Source: Anoxynatronum sp033549305
GTDB lineage: Bacteria; Bacillota; Clostridia; Peptostreptococcales; Tindalliaceae
Direction of reading: 5' to 3'
NCBI GenBank assembly: GCA_033549305.1
Contig: JAWSUV010000030.1
Span: 1 to 26,694, forward strand
DNA: 26,694 nt
Below the pieces are notes generated by a model. The model was not told the origin of the DNA and did no database searches. It saw only the letters and a program-made list of their open reading frames with translations. Positions 22,914 through 26,694 of this stretch are shown here, one piece after another (position 1 is the stretch's first letter; each line of letters starts with the position of its first letter). The position numbers and the translations under genes were made by a program.

Positions 22914-24188
22914 TTAACGCATAAAACTAATCTTGCCTTGATAGAAAGTCATCATTACCCGTCCCCGGAGAGCCATTCCTTCAAAGGGAGTGTTACGGCT
23001 TTTTGAGAGAAACTCACTGGAGGATACTGTCCATCGGCGGTGCAGATCAACCAGCACCACGTCAGCATCCGCACCGGTTTTAAACGTTCCTTTGTTCTCT
23101 AATCCCAATATTTCCGCAGGTCTGGTGCTGAGACACACCACCAGTCGCTGCAGACTAATTGCTCCTGAATCCAACAAATTTGTCACGGCCGCAGCAAAGG
23201 CAGTTTCCAGACCCACTACACCATTAGCAGAAGCCAGCAAATCGTTCGTTTTATCTGAAACGGCATGTGGGGCATGATCTGTGGCGATACAGTCCAGCGT
23301 TCCGTCGCTCAGACCTTCGCGGACAGCCTCCATGTCCCTTTCAGTTCGCAGAGGCGGACTCATTTTCGCCAATGACCCGCGTGTTAATACGGCATATTCC
23401 GATAGTGAGAAATGATGAGGCGTCGATTCAGCCGTCACCGGAATCCCTTCCTCTTTTGCATGTCGGATCATGGCAACACTTTCGGCTGAACTCACATGTT
23501 GGATATGTACAGGACAGTTGCTGAACTTAGCCAGGTGCAGATCCCTTTGCACCATCAGTTCCTCTGCCAAAACAGAGACTCCTGTCAGCCCAAGTCTTTT
23601 CGCAACAGGACCTTGGTTAATACTTCGATCAAACATGAGGCTCTCTTCTTCACAGTGATTCGCCACCAGCAGTCCGTGCTCTTTTCCTTTCAGCAGCGCT
23701 TCCAGCATTATTCTGGCATTGGCGACCGGGCGCCCGTCATCAGTGACGCCCACCACTCCCGGCTGATGGTATTCGTTAAAATCCACCAATTCTTTACCGT
23801 TAAGTCCCCTGGTAATGGCACCCATAAACAACAGGTGGCAGGATAATTGCCTGGATCGTTTTATATGGTCATTCAATACGGAAAAATGATCCATCGCCGG
23901 TTGTGTATTCGGCATACACACGACAGTGGTAAAACCACCGGCTGCTGCTGCCCGGCTTCCGGTTTCAAGCGTTTCCTTTTCCTCGCCACCGGGTTCCCGA
24001 AAATGCACATGCATATCGATAAAACCTGGAAGCGCCCACATCCCATTGCCATCAAAGATTTTATCGGCATCTGTGATGGATTCACAGGTAAAACCAAGAA
24101 TTTTCCCTTTCTCCATCACCAAATTTCCCTGTTTTTCCTGGCCTGTTGAGGGATCCAGGTACTGGATATGTTTCAATACTGTTTTCAT
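22914..24188 (-). CDS. pyrC: Dihydroorotase, class I
   Basis: A 424-residue amidohydrolase that closes carbamoyl-aspartate to dihydroorotate in pyrimidine synthesis. Zinc ligands are visible: DMHVHFREPG (H60, H62), D150/D151 in VTDDGRP (the Asp that replaces the carboxylated Lys in this class), H178 (ANHCEE), H231 (IQHVSS) and D304 (IATDHAPH). The frame stays open far upstream, but that part overlaps the penicillin-binding protein gene. GAAAGGA is about eight bases before the ATG at 24186-24188; an ATG two codons earlier is too close to it. Its ribosome binding site overlaps the stop codon of the upstream gene. No other pyr gene is in the window. Confidence 0.95.
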   Translation of the reverse strand: MKTVLKHIQYLDPSTGQEKQGNLVMEKGKILGFTCESITDADKIFDGNGMWALPGFIDMHVHFREPGGEEKETLETGSRAAAAGGFTTVVCMPNTQPAMDHFSVLNDHIKRSRQLSCHLLFMGAITRGLNGKELVDFNEYHQPGVVGVTDDGRPVANARIMLEALLKGKEHGLLVANHCEEESLMFDRSINQGPVAKRLGLTGVSVLAEELMVQRDLHLAKFSNCPVHIQHVSSAESVAMIRHAKEEGIPVTAESTPHHFSLSEYAVLTRGSLAKMSPPLRTERDMEAVREGLSDGTLDCIATDHAPHAVSDKTNDLLASANGVVGLETAFAAAVTNLLDSGAISLQRLVVCLSTRPAEILGLENKGTFKTGADADVVLVDLHRRWTVSSSEFLSKSRNTPFEGMALRGRVMMTFYQGKISFMR

Positions 24189-24201
24189 CGCCATGTTCCT
24201 T

Positions 24202-26586
24202 TCAGTCATTCGAATGCCATCGTGATTCGTCTGCTTGATTCTCTCCCGATTCCTCAGATGCAGTATTGCTATCCAGTGATGGTGGCGGGACTGTCTGAAC
24301 AGTTTCCGCCGCCGATTCCTCAACAGGCGGCGGGGGCGCCGCATGAACCCGGCAGATTCCATCAGGTTCAGTCCCCAGCATAAACACCTCATTCCGGGTC
24401 TTCCTGCAGTATCGGTTTGCCGGCTGGCCAGAGACTGAACAGACGATTTTCTCCACAATATCAGCCGGCTTCTCATAGTTTTTAGGTTCCAGTCCTTCAT
24501 GGATCCGCATCATCGCATGCTGCCAGAGATAAGCAGCCATACCGCTGCCGTCAGCAAGTTCCTCCGGTCTGTCATTCCCAATCCAGAGAGCGGCTGCATA
24601 GTAGGGGGTATAACCAACAAACCAGGCATCTTTTTTATCAGTGGTGGTACCTGTTTTCCCTGCCACTGGAATCAGGCTGTTGGTTGGATCCAGCTTAGCC
24701 CGTGTCCCTGTTCCGTAGGTAATGCTGTGAACCAGGAGGTCCGTCATGAGGAATGCACTCTGCGGAGTGAGCACCCGCTCCCGGTGTACTGGCCGTTCCA
24801 CCAGTATATTCCCCCAGCGGTCTGTAATGCGCGTAAATGTCACCGGTTCCACATATACTCCTTCATTGGCTAAAACACTGTATGCCGCCGTCATTTCCAG
24901 CGGCGAGATCCCCAGGGTCATTCCTCCCAACGCTGTGGAAAAGGTTTCGTCATGATAGAGACCGCCATCGGCGCCCCGGTATGGATCATTTCTGCTGATC
25001 AAAGTGCTGACTCCTAGTTTTTCAAGATATTCAAACATGACTTCGTAGGCACCCGTCCTGCTCCCTCCCACTTCGAGCAGCAGTTTCACCGTTGCTACAT
25101 TACTGGACCATTGTAATGCATCCCGAAGAGTGATCCATCCAAAATATCCCTGGCGGTACCAGTTGCGCGGCCATGCCAGATTTGGCCGTGATGGATCCAG
25201 ATACACCGGTGCATCATTGATACGTGTAGCCGCTGTCCATCCTTTATCAATCGCTGGCGTATAAACGGCCAGGGGCTTAATAGCTGAACCCGGCTGGCGC
25301 GGAATCAGGGCGCGATTGAGAACGTACCGTCCGCCATTGACCATACGGCCTCCCATCAGCGCCCGGATCTCCCCAGTCCGATAATCCATGACCACCATCG
25401 CTGTCTGTGGTTGAACGTTACCGTGGCTGTCGAGTGCCAGATTGCCATCTTCGTCCCGCTGGGTGCCCGGAAAAAGCTCCGGTGTCTCGAAGGTTTCTTC
25501 AAGGATCCGTTGCAGCTTCATATCCAGTGTGGTGTGGATATGAAGTCCTCCCTGATAAAGCAGATGACGCGCTTCGTCCCTGCTGTATCCCCATTTTCCC
25601 AAACTGGTTAACACATCCTGGCGCACCAGGTCTCCGAAATATGTGGAAATCTCATCATTTTGCTGAGATCTCTGAGGATTTAATAATGCAAGTACATCCT
25701 GATTCAGTGCTTCCCGATAGGCTGTTTCACTGATCCATCCCAGATCCTTCATTTTATATAGAACCAATTGCTGTCGTTGAGGCACTTCAGGATTATACAC
25801 CAGCACATACCCCGCCTCTTCCTGCATCAGCACCGTATCCTCAGGGCGCACACGCGATTCTTCGAGTATTTTCATTGGTGCATATCGGGCGGGATTTCGC
25901 GGAATCCCTGCCAGTATGGCCATTTCTGGCAGGGTCAGCTCACTCACATCTTTCGAGAAATAGACTTGGGAAGCTGCCTGGACACCGTAAGCTCCGGCTC
26001 CCAGATATATGGTATTCAGATATACTTCCAGCACTTTTTCTTTCGGCAGTTGTCGTGCCATCTGGTAACCGTAATAGATATCCTGAATTTTACGGGTATA
26101 TGTCTGTTCATGACTTAAAAACAGGTTTTTTGCCAGTTGTTGATGTATGGTGCTGGCTCCTTGCCGTGATCCTGTCCGGTAATTGGTCCACCCTGCTCCT
26201 AAAATCCTTCGCAGGTCAATGCCCTTATGTTCCCAATAACGTTCATCTTCAATGGCGGTAAACGCATTCTGGAGCATTGCCGGCATTTCTTCAAAATGCA
26301 AAATTTCCCGATAAAGTGGCGTTTCAATCTTTTCCAGTAATATATCTTCACCGTCATCCTGATAGTAGATGAAAGAACTTTCTTCAAGCAAACGGTAAAG
26401 GTCCGAGGTATCCAACGGGTCCAGTTCATTGATAATTCCCCGCACAATGGCAACCGCTGTGCCTGTGACAGCTCCCAGCAGCACCAGCATAACCAGCACC
26501 ACAGTAATAAGGATGGTCCGGAACGTATGCAGCCATCTTCGCTTTTTTTCAATTATTTTTGCAGTTCTGGGGGCTTTGTCTCCCAA
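24202..26586 (-). CDS. Class A penicillin-binding protein (glycosyltransferase-transpeptidase, PBP1A type)
   Basis: A 794-residue bifunctional murein synthase. A short basic cytoplasmic tail precedes one membrane anchor (about 23-48). The GT51 glycosyltransferase domain has EDERYWEHKGID (113-124), QGASTIHQQLAKN (142-154) and LEVYLNTIYLGAGAYGVQ (186-203). The transpeptidase domain has the acyl-serine motif SAIK (434-437), SSN (494-496) and KTGT (644-647). The tail after about 740 is Pro/Glu/Ser-rich and acidic, and would lie outside the cell. The frame has no ATG near its start: a stop (TGA) lies just upstream and TTG at 26584-26586, nine bases after AAGGA, is the likely start. It polymerises and cross-links peptidoglycan. 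It lies directly before pyrC. Confidence 0.95.
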   Translation of the reverse strand: MGDKAPRTAKIIEKKRRWLHTFRTILITVVLVMLVLLGAVTGTAVAIVRGIINELDPLDTSDLYRLLEESSFIYYQDDGEDILLEKIETPLYREILHFEEMPAMLQNAFTAIEDERYWEHKGIDLRRILGAGWTNYRTGSRQGASTIHQQLAKNLFLSHEQTYTRKIQDIYYGYQMARQLPKEKVLEVYLNTIYLGAGAYGVQAASQVYFSKDVSELTLPEMAILAGIPRNPARYAPMKILEESRVRPEDTVLMQEEAGYVLVYNPEVPQRQQLVLYKMKDLGWISETAYREALNQDVLALLNPQRSQQNDEISTYFGDLVRQDVLTSLGKWGYSRDEARHLLYQGGLHIHTTLDMKLQRILEETFETPELFPGTQRDEDGNLALDSHGNVQPQTAMVVMDYRTGEIRALMGGRMVNGGRYVLNRALIPRQPGSAIKPLAVYTPAIDKGWTAATRINDAPVYLDPSRPNLAWPRNWYRQGYFGWITLRDALQWSSNVATVKLLLEVGGSRTGAYEVMFEYLEKLGVSTLISRNDPYRGADGGLYHDETFSTALGGMTLGISPLEMTAAYSVLANEGVYVEPVTFTRITDRWGNILVERPVHRERVLTPQSAFLMTDLLVHSITYGTGTRAKLDPTNSLIPVAGKTGTTTDKKDAWFVGYTPYYAAALWIGNDRPEELADGSGMAAYLWQHAMMRIHEGLEPKNYEKPADIVEKIVCSVSGQPANRYCRKTRNEVFMLGTEPDGICRVHAAPPPPVEESAAETVQTVPPPSLDSNTASEESGENQADESRWHSND

Positions 26587-26599
26587 AATGGCTCATCCT

Positions 26600-26694
26600 T
26601 CATGCAACATGTTGATGGATTTCTTCCGCCTTCATTGTAAAGTATTTCATGCTTTCGTGCAATGGAGGCAAAACCGCCATTGAAACACCTCGTT
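26600..26694 (-). CDS. Possible 3' end of an upstream gene, cut by window edge
   Basis: A frame open from the window edge ends with TGA at 26600-26602, directly before the ribosome binding site of the penicillin-binding protein gene. The last residues read MKYFTMKAEEIHQHVA. An internal ATG at 26678-26680 has GAGGTG close upstream, so a 26-codon small gene is also possible. I recognise no family. The layout (stop next to the next ribosome binding site) is typical of an operon junction, but the stretch is too short to be sure that it is coding. Confidence 0.35.
   Translation of the reverse strand, partial: RGVSMAVLPPLHESMKYFTMKAEEIHQHVA
26634..26662 (-). promoter_or_regulatory. SigA-like promoter of the penicillin-binding protein gene
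   Basis: Minus strand TTGCAC, 17 bases, TACAAT: -35 four of six, -10 five of six, ideal spacing. The start point would be about 40 bases before the TTG start. It falls inside the short frame at the window edge, which lowers confidence in one of the two calls. Confidence 0.55.

Noticed and set aside
22902..22917. Second sigma-54-like box on the plus strand (TGGCAC-CGTTA-CTTAA)
   Set aside because: The invariant GC of the -12 element is absent, and it points into the 3' end of pyrC.

Overview
The window is a stretch of chromosome from an anaerobic, amino-acid-fermenting member of the Firmicutes, most likely class Clostridia. This is inferred from the gene content, the strong AAGGAGG-type ribosome binding sites before almost every gene, several TTG/GTG starts and SigA-like promoters. 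Every confident gene lies on the minus strand, so transcription runs from high to low coordinates. I see no rRNA, tRNA, CRISPR array, insertion sequence or phage gene.

Region A (about 1-7800) is a complete energy-conserving propionate module. In transcription order it holds the large and B12-binding subunits of methylmalonyl-CoA mutase, the MeaB G-protein chaperone, methylmalonyl-CoA epimerase, then the four subunits of a sodium-pumping methylmalonyl-CoA decarboxylase (alpha MmdA, delta MmdD, biotin carrier MmdC, membrane beta MmdB). A terminator follows, then the start of birA, the biotin ligase/repressor that would charge MmdC. Together they convert succinyl-CoA to propionyl-CoA plus CO2 and export Na+. 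The 335-base gap 7648-7982 upstream holds the ftsH terminator, a possible promoter and a 48-codon reading frame of uncertain status.

Region B (7983-11640) holds ftsH and tilS, the common Firmicutes neighbours, here without hpt between them.

Region C (11652-20791) is the lysine fermentation operon kdd-kamA-kamB-kamC-kamD-kamE. It is preceded by a textbook sigma-54 promoter (TGGCAC-N5-TTGCA) and by the gene of a RocR-like PAS/AAA+/Fis enhancer-binding protein, and it ends in a strong terminator. The operon takes L-lysine through beta-lysine and 3,5-diaminohexanoate to 5-amino-3-oxohexanoate. KamB and KamC are the predicted reactivases of the B12 aminomutase KamDE. The next pathway genes (kce, kal) are not in the window.

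Region D (20823-22887) holds a THUMP-domain rRNA methyltransferase, a small cupin and a two-helix membrane protein, driven by a good SigA promoter. An opposing promoter overlaps it and faces a 19-codon plus-strand reading frame with a good ribosome binding site.

Region E (22914-26694) holds dihydroorotase (pyrC) and a class A penicillin-binding protein with a TTG start, plus a short reading frame cut by the window edge.

The two most informative observations are the sigma-54 circuit for lysine fermentation, and the closeness of two adenosylcobalamin enzymes that each carry an unrelated dedicated repair system (MeaB versus KamB/KamC).
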